Below are positions 8,587-17,928 of a DNA stretch of 64,000 bases, piece by piece. The stretch lies in NCBI RefSeq assembly GCF_030056665.1, contig NZ_JASHIG010000003.1; one strand, given 5' to 3'. The notes under the pieces were generated by a model. It made no database searches, was not told where the DNA came from, and was given only the letters and a program-made list of their open reading frames with translations. The position numbers and the translations under genes are program-made. The stretch's first letter is position 1, and each line of letters opens with the position of its first letter. The DNA is from Flectobacillus roseus. GTDB taxonomy: Bacteria > Bacteroidota > Bacteroidia > Cytophagales > Spirosomataceae.

Positions 8587-10197
8587 TTATTTTAAAAAGC
8601 CTTTGAAAAAGTTTACATGCAATTTCTCCAAACGATCTGCATGAACTTTCATGCGCTCAGAGAATTTGCTATAATCTTTTAATTCCTTCCTTGTCCATGC
8701 TACCTCCGACAGGGCTGATGCACGAGGGAAAACCATGTATTCAACATAGTCGCTGGTTTGCATATATTCTGTCCAAACGTTTGCTTGAACCCCAATAATA
8801 TGCTTTTGTTGTTCTGGTGAAAGTTCGGTTGGCGTTGGTTCGTACGAATAGATTTTTTCTAAAGTAGTAAACCCACCAATTGCTAAAGGCTCAGTTTTAG
8901 GATCAGCTTGGTAGTGATCCAAATACACATACCCACCTGGCGTCATGATGGCATCGTGGTTTTCTTTAGCCGCTGCAATACCACCTTCAGTACCTCTCCA
9001 AGACATTACGATTGCATTTGGCGAAAGACCACCTTCCAAAATTTCATCCCAACCAATCATTTTACGACCTTTTGAGGTAATAAATTTATCGATACGACGG
9101 ATAAAATAACTTTGTAAACCGTGCTCATCACCCAAGTTTTCACGCTTGATGATTTCTTGGCAAAAACGACTTTCTTTCCATTGTTTCTTTGGACATTCGT
9201 CACCACCGATATGAATATATTCACTTGGAAAAAGCTCCATTACCTCTGTCAAAACATTTTCCAAAAACTGGAATGTTTCTTCTCTTGGACAAAGTACATC
9301 TTCATATACACCCCAGTCAGTGGCAGTTTGGTAGATTTTATCAGGATTACAACCAAATTCAGGATATGCTGCTAATACTGCTTGAGAGTGCCCTGGCATT
9401 TCGATTTCTGGAATTACATTGACAAATTTTGCTTTAGCATACGCTACCACTTCTTTTACTTCGTCTTGCGTGTAATATCCACCATAAGGTTTGCCATCAA
9501 ATTTCTTTGAATAAGCTCTACCTACAACAGTTTGCGCGCGTTTCGAGGCGATTTCCGCCAATTTTGGATAGCGCTTTATTTCAATTCTCCAGCCTTGATC
9601 TTCTGTCAAGTGCCAGTGGAAATTGTTCAATTTGTGTAAAGCAATCAAATCAATATATTTTTTGATAAAGCTTACAGGGAAAAAGTGGCGACCCACATCC
9701 AAATGCAAACCTCTATACGAATAACGAGGAGCATCAGCAATGGAACAGTTAGGAACCGACCAAGTTATACCTGTAGATTTTTCTTTACTAAAAATTTGAT
9801 TTGGAAGTAATTGTAACAAACTTTGTAAAGCATAAAAAGCACCTTTTCCTGTGCTGGCTGCAATGCTTACTTGCTTGCTACTTACATTAAGCGTATAACC
9901 TTCCTCTGCTAGTTGGTCATTTTTTACAAACTGAATACTGTTGCTTACGCCTTTACTATTTGAGCTAACTACCTTAGGCGTTGTGCCCATTGCAGCACCC
10001 AGTTGGTCAGCCAACATAGACGCCACTTGTTTGAAAGCTGGGTCATTAGTACTTACTACGATACTTGTATTTCCTTTTACAACGAACTGACCTTTCTGAG
10101 GTGTGACAGTTTGAGGTAAAGGAACAATATTATATTGATTTTGCGCAGAACTCATAAATACTACGCAAGCACAAATAAGGGTTAATAGTTTTTTCAT
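8587..10197 (-). CDS. Beta-N-acetylhexosaminidase, GH20
   Basis: The 536-residue protein begins with a signal peptide (MKKLLTLICACVVFMSSAQ), followed by a GH20b-like N-terminal domain (about 20-150) and the catalytic TIM barrel (YRGLHLDVGRHFF from 161, HWHLTEDQGWR near 194). The catalytic Asp-Glu pair is D333-E334 in IHIGGDECPKKQW, as expected for substrate-assisted retaining hydrolysis of terminal GlcNAc/GalNAc from chitin fragments, glycans or peptidoglycan. Export to the periplasm or outer membrane is inferred. No sugar-transport or sus genes adjoin it. Length is normal for the family and no key residue is missing. Confidence 0.93.
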   Translation of the reverse strand: MKKLLTLICACVVFMSSAQNQYNIVPLPQTVTPQKGQFVVKGNTSIVVSTNDPAFKQVASMLADQLGAAMGTTPKVVSSNSKGVSNSIQFVKNDQLAEEGYTLNVSSKQVSIAASTGKGAFYALQSLLQLLPNQIFSKEKSTGITWSVPNCSIADAPRYSYRGLHLDVGRHFFPVSFIKKYIDLIALHKLNNFHWHLTEDQGWRIEIKRYPKLAEIASKRAQTVVGRAYSKKFDGKPYGGYYTQDEVKEVVAYAKAKFVNVIPEIEMPGHSQAVLAAYPEFGCNPDKIYQTATDWGVYEDVLCPREETFQFLENVLTEVMELFPSEYIHIGGDECPKKQWKESRFCQEIIKRENLGDEHGLQSYFIRRIDKFITSKGRKMIGWDEILEGGLSPNAIVMSWRGTEGGIAAAKENHDAIMTPGGYVYLDHYQADPKTEPLAIGGFTTLEKIYSYEPTPTELSPEQQKHIIGVQANVWTEYMQTSDYVEYMVFPRASALSEVAWTRKELKDYSKFSERMKVHADRLEKLHVNFFKGFLK

Positions 10198-10347
10198 AAA
10201 AAATTGGTTTGATAAAGACGATTCAAAGGTAGGTGAAAAAACTCCAAGGTGTATAAGTAAAAAAGAATATTTTTAAATTTTTTTAATATATAGGTAATAT
10301 ATTTCTTATTGTCTTTACTATATTACTGATAGTAAATATTTCAAGAT

Positions 10348-10716
10348 ATGAATCTGATTGATAAACTCTTAAGAATTAAGGTATGGTCGTGGTTATGTGG
10401 TGTCGCAATCATCATATTGTGTGCAATGCCTGGGGCAAAAATCCCACAGGTATTCAACTTTTATGACAAATTGCAGCATTTATTAGCATTTGGAGTATGG
10501 ACTTTTTTAGTTGTATATGCTTATAAATCTGAAAAAGGAGGTTTTTTCGCAGGAGTATTGTTTGGGATAGGGATAGAGATAATGCAATATTGTTTACCTA
10601 AATCATTTCATCGTTCTTTTGATTTAATCGATGTCGTCGCAGATTCATTAGGAGCTTTGGTCGGTATTGGCTTCTTATGGGCTTTGAAAAAGATTTTTAA
10701 AATAGAGATAGAATAA
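10348..10716 (+). CDS. VanZ-like membrane protein
   Basis: The 122-residue protein has four hydrophobic stretches and the VanZ-like motifs FYDKLQHLLAFGVWTFLV and SFDLIDVVADSLGALVG. VanZ in enterococci contributes to teicoplanin resistance, but the small Bacteroidota members are of unknown role and are usually single genes near cell-envelope or cleavage-system genes. Here it is isolated, divergent from the hexosaminidase and convergent with thrB across a repeat element. Confidence 0.8.
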   Translation: MNLIDKLLRIKVWSWLCGVAIIILCAMPGAKIPQVFNFYDKLQHLLAFGVWTFLVVYAYKSEKGGFFAGVLFGIGIEIMQYCLPKSFHRSFDLIDVVADSLGALVGIGFLWALKKIFKIEIE

Positions 10717-10884
10717 TAAATATGTGTAATATATTACTTGATAAAAGATTGTGCTATGTGAGGACGTTATGATTTGTAGCAAGAAATATTTGTCATTTTG
10801 AGTTTGAAAATATCGTTAGAAAAGGCAAACCTTTTCTGAGTTTTGGAAGAAATAGCAGAACCTATAGTGGCTTTTGTTTTATTA

Positions 10885-11029
10885 TGCATCAAAAAAGCGG
10901 TCGAAAATTGTTTTTCGACCGCTTTTTTGATACATAGTTCTTGATGTAGGCTGCAAATCATTGTGCCTCTACAGCAAGAATGCAAATTCTTATATAATCA
11001 CTCATGCACTCAATCATAATTCACTAAAT
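10885..11029. repeat. MITE-like composite repeat, copy R1
   Basis: Copy of a family also found at 17.7, 39.8 and 53.5 kb. It has a long perfect hairpin at 10889-10930 (arm core gcggtcgaaaa) flanked by T/A runs, then a right arm with ctctacagcaagaatgcaaa and taatcactcatgcactcaat ending at the thrB stop. The left arm is poorly preserved here. It lies between convergent genes (VanZ and thrB) and probably also terminates both. Confidence 0.75.
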
Positions 11030-11032
11030 TAT

Positions 11033-11968
11033 CTAGCCTATCACGACTGGCCCTGCTTGATTGATTCCAGAAACGTAACAATCAGAATCGATACCTACCT
11101 TTGAAAAACCTTCTTGCATGGCTTTACCAACTTTTTGAGCCGTGTCAAAATCTTTTGACAATGCAAACATCGAAGGTCCAGAGCCAGAAATAGAACAGCC
11201 AAGCGCTCCATTTTCAAGTGCAGCATTTTTGACAATGTCAAATTGTGGTATCAAAATCGCACGAACAGGTTCAATGATTACATCAACCAACGAGCGAGAA
11301 ATCAAATCATAATCAGGAAGCATCAGACCAGCTACCAAACCTGCTACATTGCCCATTTGAGTAATCGTCTTTTTCAAAGAAATTTCACGCTTTAAGATAT
11401 TACGAGCATCCTTTGTATTTACCTCAATATGTGGGTGAACAATGGTGGCATATAGCTCCTTGGGTGTACGAAGTTGGATAATGTCTAATGGGTCGTAGCT
11501 ACGAATTACCGTAAATCCACCCATCAAGCTTGGACCAACATTGTCGGCGTGCGCCGAGCCACAAGCAATAAATTCGCCTTCCATCGCAAAAGGTAATAGG
11601 TCTTTTTGTGCCAACGGACGACCTAATAACTCATTTGCTGCAAATACACCAGCCACCGAAGAAGCTGCCGAAGAGCCTAACCCCGAACCTAGTGGCATCA
11701 ATTTTTTCAAGTCCATTTCAAAACCCTGCGATTCAGCGCCGATAGCTTCTAAGAACTTGATAATGGCAATACCAGCCGTATTTTTGCTTGCATCCAATGG
11801 CAAACGACCTTCGTCACCTTCAATTTTATTGATTTTTACGCCTTTTAAATCAGTTTTGCGCAATATTAGCTCATCGCCAGGATTGTCTACCGCAAAGCCA
11901 AATATATCAAAACCACAAGCCACATTGGCAACCGTAGCAGGGGCGAATACTTTTATTGAATCGTTCAT
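11033..11968 (-). CDS. thrB: Homoserine kinase
   Basis: The 311-residue GHMP kinase phosphorylates L-homoserine, the penultimate step of threonine synthesis. The ATP-binding motif PLGSGLGSSAASSVAG lies near residue 92 and the C-terminal GCSISGSGPSMFALS motif near 243; the N-terminal APATVANVACGFD strand is typical. It starts 19 bases after the thrA stop, so the two are an operon. The usual third gene, threonine synthase thrC, is not downstream: instead a repeat element and a convergent gene follow. Confidence 0.95.
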   Translation of the reverse strand: MNDSIKVFAPATVANVACGFDIFGFAVDNPGDELILRKTDLKGVKINKIEGDEGRLPLDASKNTAGIAIIKFLEAIGAESQGFEMDLKKLMPLGSGLGSSAASSVAGVFAANELLGRPLAQKDLLPFAMEGEFIACGSAHADNVGPSLMGGFTVIRSYDPLDIIQLRTPKELYATIVHPHIEVNTKDARNILKREISLKKTITQMGNVAGLVAGLMLPDYDLISRSLVDVIIEPVRAILIPQFDIVKNAALENGALGCSISGSGPSMFALSKDFDTAQKVGKAMQEGFSKVGIDSDCYVSGINQAGPVVIG

Positions 11969-11987
11969 GGTTTATGGAGGTTGAACT

Positions 11988-14444
11988 TTACGCCAAATAG
12001 CTTCCTATAGCAACAATATCGGCAAATACCCCCGAAGCGGTTACTTCTGCACCAGCACCTGGTCCTTTGATTACCAACGGACGGTCGTGGTAACGTTTGG
12101 TGGTAAATGAAATTACGTTGTCGGCGCCATCCATCATATAGAATGGATGCGTTTTGCCGATGCTTTTTACTCCAATCGTAATTTTATTGTCTTCGAGTGT
12201 TGCGATAAAACGAAGTACTTCGCCTTTAGCTTCGGCTTCGTCAACCATTGTTTCAAAATAACTATTGGATACTTCCAGTTCGTTGAAAAAGTCTTCTACA
12301 GTTGGGGCTTTTTCACAGTTTTCTGGTAATAATTTTAAAATGGTTACGTCCTCTGGTTCCAATCTTAGCCCGATTTCACGACCTAAAATCAAAATCTTAC
12401 GTGCCACGTCCATACCACTCAAATCTTCGCGTGGGTCTGGCTCTGTGTAACCTTTTACTTTGGCTTCACGCACGATGTCAGCAAATTTGACACCTTTTTT
12501 GAAGTTATTAAAGATATATGAAAGCGTACCTGAAAGCACTCCTTCGATTTTCTCGAATCTATCGCCCGAAGCAATCAAACCTTGCAAAGTGTTGATTACA
12601 GGTAAGCCTGCACCTACGTTGGTTTCGTACAAGAATTTGACGCCTTTTTTCAAGACTGTTCTATGCAGCAACGCATAGTCTTCATATCGACCAGAGTTGG
12701 CTACTTTGTTTGGCGTTACGACCGAGATATTCGATTCAAATAAACCAAGGTAGTAGTTATGGATATTCTTGTCGGCTGTACAATCTGCAAATACAGAGTT
12801 TGGCAAATTCAGACGCTTAGCTTCTTCCACAAAAGCCCAAAGTTCTGCGGTTTTACCCATCGAATCCAAGGTCTCTTGCCACGAATCCATCGAGATGCCA
12901 TCGCTTGTTACGAGCATTTTTCTGGAATTCATTACACCTACTAAATTTACTTTCAAACCTCTATATTTTGACAAATAATTTGCTTGTCCTTTCAATTGAT
13001 TCAAAAGCGCTTTTCCTATCAAACCAGTACCCACCAAGAATAAGTTGAGCGTTTTGACTTGAGAGAAAAAGAAAGTATCGTGAATAACATTAAGTGCTTT
13101 TGAAATATCTTTTTTCTCGATAACTACCGAAATATTCAACTCAGAAGAGCCTTGTGCGGTAGCCACGATATTGATACCATTTTTACCTAATACTGAGAAC
13201 AATTTACCGCTCACCCCCGTATGATGACGCATACCTTCACCAACTACGGCAATAACAGATAGATTTTCCTGAATATCTACTCCTTCAATGTCTCCTAAAG
13301 CGATTTCGCTTGCAAATTCTGTTTCCAAAATTTGACGTACTTCTTGAGAATATTGTGGGTCAATGGCAAAACAAATCGAGTGCTCAGACGATGCCTGAGA
13401 AATCAATACCACCGAGATTTTATGCTTGGCAAGAATCGTGAATAGCTTTCCTGAAACCCCAGCCACACCAATCATACCCGAACCTTGAAGGTTGACCAAG
13501 GCTAAGTTATCAATCGAACTAATACCTGTAATGATATACTCGCTTGGCTCTGCTTGGCGACTTACAACTGTGCCAATAAAGCTAGGGTTGAAGGTATTGA
13601 GTACACGAATTGGTATATTTCTGGCAAATGCTGGTTGCAAAGATGGTGGATAAATCACCTTAGCCCCAAAGTGCGTCAGTTCCATTGCCTCCGAGTACGT
13701 AATTGTTGGAATCGTAAAGGCATTTTTTACCTTACGAGGGTCGGCGGTCATCATACCGTCTACGTCGGTCCAAATTTCGATTTCCTCAGAATTGAGGGCA
13801 GCACCAAATATGGAACCTGTGTAGTCAGAACCACCACGTCCTAAGGTGGTAGTTTCGCCTTTGTCAGTCGAACCAATAAAGCCTGTAATTAATTGTAATG
13901 ATTTGGTTTTGGCAAAATGTTCTTGAATCAGACTATTAGTCGTGTCAAAATCCACCTCTGCCATGCCGAAAGTATCATTAGTACGAATGACTTTGCGTGC
14001 GTCTAAAAACTGACAATCAACGCCTTGTGCATGAAGGATTTCGTAAATGAGAGTAGTCGAAAGACGTTCGCCAAAACTCACAATTAAATCAGCCGTTCGA
14101 GAAGAAATCTCACGAATCAACGACACCCCTTTCAATAAATCCTCAAGTTCGTTGATAATCGTTCGGATATTAGCAAATACTTTTGATTGAGCTTTTACAT
14201 CGATCAGCGCTCTAACTACATTAAAATGACGCTCTTCGATCGTTTTTACAAGGTCAAAATAACTTAAATCACTTACTGCGGCTCTTTTACCCGTTTCGAT
14301 AAGCTGATTGGTTACTCCACCCATTGCCGAAAATACAACGGCGATTTTTTCTCCTTTTTCAAGGTTTCCCTTGATGATGCTTAGAACTGATTGAATACTT
14401 TCAACGGTTCCGCATGACGTTCCTCCGAATTTTAATACTTTCAT
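11988..14444 (-). CDS. thrA: Bifunctional aspartokinase / homoserine dehydrogenase
   Basis: About 818 residues from the ATG at 14444. The N-terminal kinase starts MKVLKFGGTSCGT and contains TTLGRGGSDYTGS; tandem ACT regulatory segments follow (IGVAGVSGKLFTILAKH and HHTGVSGKLFSVLGKNGIN), then homoserine dehydrogenase with the NAD loop LFLVGTGLIGKALL near residue 470 and GVLSGTLSYIFN. It catalyses the first and third steps from aspartate to threonine. The reading frame is open for 18 more upstream codons, but these do not match the family start. A possible -7 box (TATATTTG on the minus strand, 14542-14549) would give a leader of about 90 nt; I saw no Thr/Ile-rich leader peptide. Confidence 0.95.
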   Translation of the reverse strand: MKVLKFGGTSCGTVESIQSVLSIIKGNLEKGEKIAVVFSAMGGVTNQLIETGKRAAVSDLSYFDLVKTIEERHFNVVRALIDVKAQSKVFANIRTIINELEDLLKGVSLIREISSRTADLIVSFGERLSTTLIYEILHAQGVDCQFLDARKVIRTNDTFGMAEVDFDTTNSLIQEHFAKTKSLQLITGFIGSTDKGETTTLGRGGSDYTGSIFGAALNSEEIEIWTDVDGMMTADPRKVKNAFTIPTITYSEAMELTHFGAKVIYPPSLQPAFARNIPIRVLNTFNPSFIGTVVSRQAEPSEYIITGISSIDNLALVNLQGSGMIGVAGVSGKLFTILAKHKISVVLISQASSEHSICFAIDPQYSQEVRQILETEFASEIALGDIEGVDIQENLSVIAVVGEGMRHHTGVSGKLFSVLGKNGINIVATAQGSSELNISVVIEKKDISKALNVIHDTFFFSQVKTLNLFLVGTGLIGKALLNQLKGQANYLSKYRGLKVNLVGVMNSRKMLVTSDGISMDSWQETLDSMGKTAELWAFVEEAKRLNLPNSVFADCTADKNIHNYYLGLFESNISVVTPNKVANSGRYEDYALLHRTVLKKGVKFLYETNVGAGLPVINTLQGLIASGDRFEKIEGVLSGTLSYIFNNFKKGVKFADIVREAKVKGYTEPDPREDLSGMDVARKILILGREIGLRLEPEDVTILKLLPENCEKAPTVEDFFNELEVSNSYFETMVDEAEAKGEVLRFIATLEDNKITIGVKSIGKTHPFYMMDGADNVISFTTKRYHDRPLVIKGPGAGAEVTASGVFADIVAIGSYLA

Positions 14445-14842
14445 ATTTTGGTAAAGATGCTGCTCGATAAGTTGGTGTAAAAGCCTCTTAAAAAGCACGC
14501 TTCTGCTTTACAACAGCAGTTTAAATGTTTATAATGGAGTACAAATATAGATAAAGCCTTGATATGATTTGACCTTTCGGAAAGCTTTTCCAAGAATAAT
14601 CTTTGGGGATTTTAGGGGGCAAATAGAATATTTTTCCTGCTAAATAGTAAAATAACGGTATAAATAAATGATTAAATCTTATGCCTAACTAAAATATTTT
14701 GCTTTATGCCTGTTTAGGAAGTTAATTTCTGGAAACCTCAACGCGTAAAAATTTGTTTTATAAATATAGAATTTGGAACAGTCCGATGTGTCGGTGTTCA
14801 ATTTTACCTTTTTTAAAACCTTCAACTAGCTCTAAAACACGC
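14445..14842. other. Divergent spacer between thrA and the VWA gene
   Basis: 398 bases containing the likely thrA promoter (-7 match caaatata at 14542-14549 read on the minus strand; no good -33 partner). Otherwise AT-rich with no clear structure. The ORF that reads in from 14753 toward the VWA gene is thought to be non-coding before 14843. Confidence 0.45.
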
Positions 14843-15961
14843 ATGCTCGGATACCGCTTTTCTGAATTTGTTCCACAAGAACAAGAAGATGGGAAAAAAG
14901 CCAAATTCGACCAATTGTTAGATATCTTTAATCAATTGGTCACCATGACCTCGGGCGATGTCTCGGAGGCTCTGTCTTGGCTTACCCAACTCGACAAACA
15001 ATACAACCTTACTGATGACTCTTACGGTATTGCCGATTTTATCGAAGACCTCAAAGAAAAAGGATACATCCGTGAAGAAAAGGATGAAAATGGGCAACAA
15101 GCTCAAGTTCTTTCGGCTAAAGGCGAACAGAGTATTCGGAAACAATCATTAGATGAAATTTTCGGAAAACTTAAAAAAACAGGCAATTCGGGTAATCACC
15201 GCACACCTTACCAAGGTACTGGCGACGAAATGAATACCGATCGTCGGGAATTTCAATTTGGAGATTCTTTGGAGCAAATCGCCATGACCGAGTCTATTCG
15301 AAATGCGCAAATCAATAATGGTTTCGAAAACTTTATGTTGACCGAGAATGACCTCGAAATCATGGATAAGGAATACAAAGCTCAAACCTCTACGGTGTTG
15401 ATGATTGATATTTCCCACTCTATGATTTTGTACGGTGAGGATAGAATTACGCCTGCCAAAAAGGTCGCTATGGCACTTTCGGAGCTCATTATGACCAAAT
15501 ATCCCAAAGATACCCTCGATGTAATTGTATTTGGCAACGACGCTTGGCAGATTCAGGTGAAGGATTTACCTTACCTTGAAGTGGGTCCTTATCATACCAA
15601 TACCGTCGCTGGTTTGGAGTTGGCTATGGATTTGTTGCGCAGGAGAAAAAACAAAAACAAACAGATTTTTATGATTACAGATGGAAAACCTACTTGTTTA
15701 AAAGAAGGTATTCGGTATTATAAAAATAGTTTTGGTTTGGATAAAAAGATTCTGAACAAAACCCTCACCCTCGCTGCTCAATGCCGTAGATTGAAAATTC
15801 CTGTTACAACTTTTATGATTGCTCGTGACCAATATCTCAAAGAGTTTGTTCAGGAGTTTACCAAAACCAATAATGGTCGTGCCTATTATTCTTCTTTAAA
15901 GGGGCTGGGTGAATTCATTTTTGAAGACTATCAAAGAAATAGAAGAAAGGATGTCAGATAA
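14843..15961 (+). CDS. VWA-domain protein paired with MoxR-type ATPase
   Basis: The 372-residue protein has a C-terminal von Willebrand A domain with a complete MIDAS motif D189-x-S191-x-S193 (VLMIDISHSMI), followed by NTVAGLELA and FMITDGKPT. The N-terminal ~170 residues are charged and helical without a recognised fold. VWA proteins next to MoxR AAA ATPases act together in chelatase-like or maturation complexes that insert metals or remodel partners. The partner ATPase starts 232 bases downstream. The ATG at 14843 is preferred because the 30 upstream residues (Cys/Ser/Pro rich) look non-coding. A weak stem-loop lies right after the stop. Confidence 0.82.
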   Translation: MLGYRFSEFVPQEQEDGKKAKFDQLLDIFNQLVTMTSGDVSEALSWLTQLDKQYNLTDDSYGIADFIEDLKEKGYIREEKDENGQQAQVLSAKGEQSIRKQSLDEIFGKLKKTGNSGNHRTPYQGTGDEMNTDRREFQFGDSLEQIAMTESIRNAQINNGFENFMLTENDLEIMDKEYKAQTSTVLMIDISHSMILYGEDRITPAKKVAMALSELIMTKYPKDTLDVIVFGNDAWQIQVKDLPYLEVGPYHTNTVAGLELAMDLLRRRKNKNKQIFMITDGKPTCLKEGIRYYKNSFGLDKKILNKTLTLAAQCRRLKIPVTTFMIARDQYLKEFVQEFTKTNNGRAYYSSLKGLGEFIFEDYQRNRRKDVR

Positions 15962-15964
15962 AAA

Positions 15965-15988
15965 GCCCCTGCTCGAAAGCAGAGGCTT
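15965..15988 (+). terminator. Stem-loop after the VWA gene
   Basis: A 10-bp stem with one mismatch (agcccctgct / agcagaggct, cgaa loop) starts 3 bases after the stop. No T run follows, so it may be a processing or stability element within the operon rather than a full terminator. Confidence 0.45.
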
Positions 15989-16193
15989 GCTAGGTCGAGA
16001 TTAAGCAGAAAGGAGCTTCATTTTGAATTTTAGATAAAGAGGTTATTACCTTTCAAAATTACCGAATGTTAAGTATCGCCGCACTTAAATGTATGTGAAC
16101 GGCAGAATTAGATAAATAAGTGGTCGAATTATGGCGGAAATCCTTTGGAAATCGATTGAAAATTCGCCTATATCCCAAAATCAAAAATAATTT

Positions 16194-17717
16194 ATGTCTT
16201 ACAAAAATCTTTCAGCAACCCAATTACTCGCTATCAAAACTCTTGGCGAATTAAAAAATGCAGGTTATCAGGCAAAATCTATCAAGCAAGAGTTGCGTGA
16301 TAACTTGATTCAAAAAATTAGAAATAAAGAAAAAGTATTTGATGGGATTTGGGGGTATGAGGATACTGTGATTCCAGATATCGAACGTGCGATTCTTTCG
16401 CAACATCATATCAACTTATTAGGTTTGCGTGGACAAGCCAAAACTCGTATTGCTCGTTTGATGGTGAATCTTTTGGACGAATATGTGCCAGTAGTACAAG
16501 GTTCTGAACTTAATGACGATCCTTTGCAACCGCTATCACGTTTTGCCAAAGATGTTATAGCAGAAAAAGGAGATGCTACGCCTATCTCATGGTTGCATCG
16601 TGACGACCGTTACACAGAAAAATTAGCCACTCCAGACGTATCTGTTGCTGACCTCATCGGTGATGCCGACCCGATTAAAGCTGCAACCCTCAAACTACCT
16701 TATTCTGACGAGCGTGTTATCCACTTTGGTTTGATTCCTCGCTCGCATCGTGGTATCTTTGTGATTAACGAATTGCCTGATTTACAGGCTCGTATTCAAG
16801 TTTCTTTGTTTAATATTCTACAAGAAGGGGATATTCAGATTCGTGGATTCAAATTGCGTTTGCCTTTGGATATTCAGTTTGTGTTTACAGCTAACCCTGA
16901 GGATTATACTAATCGTGGTTCCATAGTAACGCCACTCAAAGACCGTATTGATTCTCAGATTGTTACGCATTATCCAAAGACTTTAGAAATCGGAAAACGT
17001 ATTACCTTGCAAGAAGCAAACATCAAACCTGAGCAAGAACAATTGGTGACCACCAATGCCTTAGTGGAGGATTTGATTGAACAAATTGCTTTCGAAGCCC
17101 GTCAATCAGAGTACGTAGATGCCAAATCTGGGGTATCGGCAAGGATGACTATTTCGGCATATGAAAACCTTATTTCTGCTGCCGAGCGTCGTGCATTATT
17201 GAATGGGGAAGAAAAAACCTATGTACGTGTTGCTGATTTGGTTGGCGTGATTCCTGCGGTTTGTGGCAAGGTTGAGTTAGTGTATGAAGGCGAGGTAGAA
17301 GGTCCTGTAATTGTGGCTCAAAACTTAGTTGGCAAAGCCATCCGTGCGCAGTTTTTGAACTTCTTCCCAGACCCAGAAAAAATCAAAAAACTGGCAAAAG
17401 ACAATGCTGGCAAAAATCCATACAAACCAATTATTGACTGGTTTATGGATGGAAACATTATTGATATTTTCAACGATAGCGCCGATGCTGATTATTCATC
17501 AAGATTGAGAACCATCGATGGCTTGGATGAACTGGTAGAAAAAATATATCCAACATTTGAAGGTCGTGAAAAATTATTTATGATGGAGTTTGTATTGCAC
17601 GGGCTTTCAGAATTCTCAATGATTTCGAAGAAAACGCTCGACCAGGGTCTTCAATTCAAGGACCTAACAGATTCGTTGTTTGATTTGGATAACTTCAAAT
17701 TTGAAGACGAAGAATAG
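16194..17717 (+). CDS. MoxR/ChlI-like AAA+ ATPase
   Basis: The 507-residue protein is an AAA+ ATPase of the magnesium-chelatase ChlI / MoxR clade. Walker A is GLRGQAKTR at residues 77-85, with Ala where Gly is usual in GxxGxGKT. The Walker B region reads GIFVINELPDL, with Asn192-Glu193 in place of Asp-Glu. Sensor 1 is VFTANPEDY. A helical C-terminal part follows (EKIYPTFEGREKLFMMEFVL). With the VWA protein upstream it forms the usual ATPase plus VWA pair, which remodels or loads metal into client proteins; the client is not visible here. Loss of the Walker B Asp is also seen in some active AAA families, so activity cannot be ruled out. Confidence 0.85.
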   Translation: MSYKNLSATQLLAIKTLGELKNAGYQAKSIKQELRDNLIQKIRNKEKVFDGIWGYEDTVIPDIERAILSQHHINLLGLRGQAKTRIARLMVNLLDEYVPVVQGSELNDDPLQPLSRFAKDVIAEKGDATPISWLHRDDRYTEKLATPDVSVADLIGDADPIKAATLKLPYSDERVIHFGLIPRSHRGIFVINELPDLQARIQVSLFNILQEGDIQIRGFKLRLPLDIQFVFTANPEDYTNRGSIVTPLKDRIDSQIVTHYPKTLEIGKRITLQEANIKPEQEQLVTTNALVEDLIEQIAFEARQSEYVDAKSGVSARMTISAYENLISAAERRALLNGEEKTYVRVADLVGVIPAVCGKVELVYEGEVEGPVIVAQNLVGKAIRAQFLNFFPDPEKIKKLAKDNAGKNPYKPIIDWFMDGNIIDIFNDSADADYSSRLRTIDGLDELVEKIYPTFEGREKLFMMEFVLHGLSEFSMISKKTLDQGLQFKDLTDSLFDLDNFKFEDEE

Positions 17718-17718
17718 T

Positions 17719-17928
17719 ATTTAGTGATTTGTGATTGAGTGTATGAGTGATTGTTTTTCTATGTTTTATCAGTAGAAACGCAATGTCTTACCTTAAAAAT
17801 CAAACACTAGTTCGAGACTTTGTCTCGAACTAGTGTTTGATTACAGTTTGTAAACTGTTTTAAAAAAATAAGTCCAAGACTAAGTCTTGAACTAGGAAAT
17901 TTATAAAAATCACTCACCCACTCAATTA
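17719..17928. repeat. MITE-like composite repeat, copy R2
   Basis: Left arm tatttagtgatttgtgattg onward (17719-17754) and right arm aaatcactcacccactcaat (17905-17928) are inverted copies of one another and of the arms at R3. Inside is a 19-bp perfect hairpin at 17799-17841 (arm atcaaacactagttcgaga) and a second related palindrome at 17871-17893. It fills the space between convergent genes and overlaps the recombinase stop codon. Confidence 0.8.

Noticed and set aside
10767..10985. 72-residue minus-strand ORF after the VanZ gene
   Set aside because: It is the translation of the R1 repeat including its hairpin arms, with no protein-like pattern.
12147..13844. Several plus-strand ORFs antisense to thrA
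   Set aside because: They are shadow frames of a well-conserved coding sequence on the other strand.
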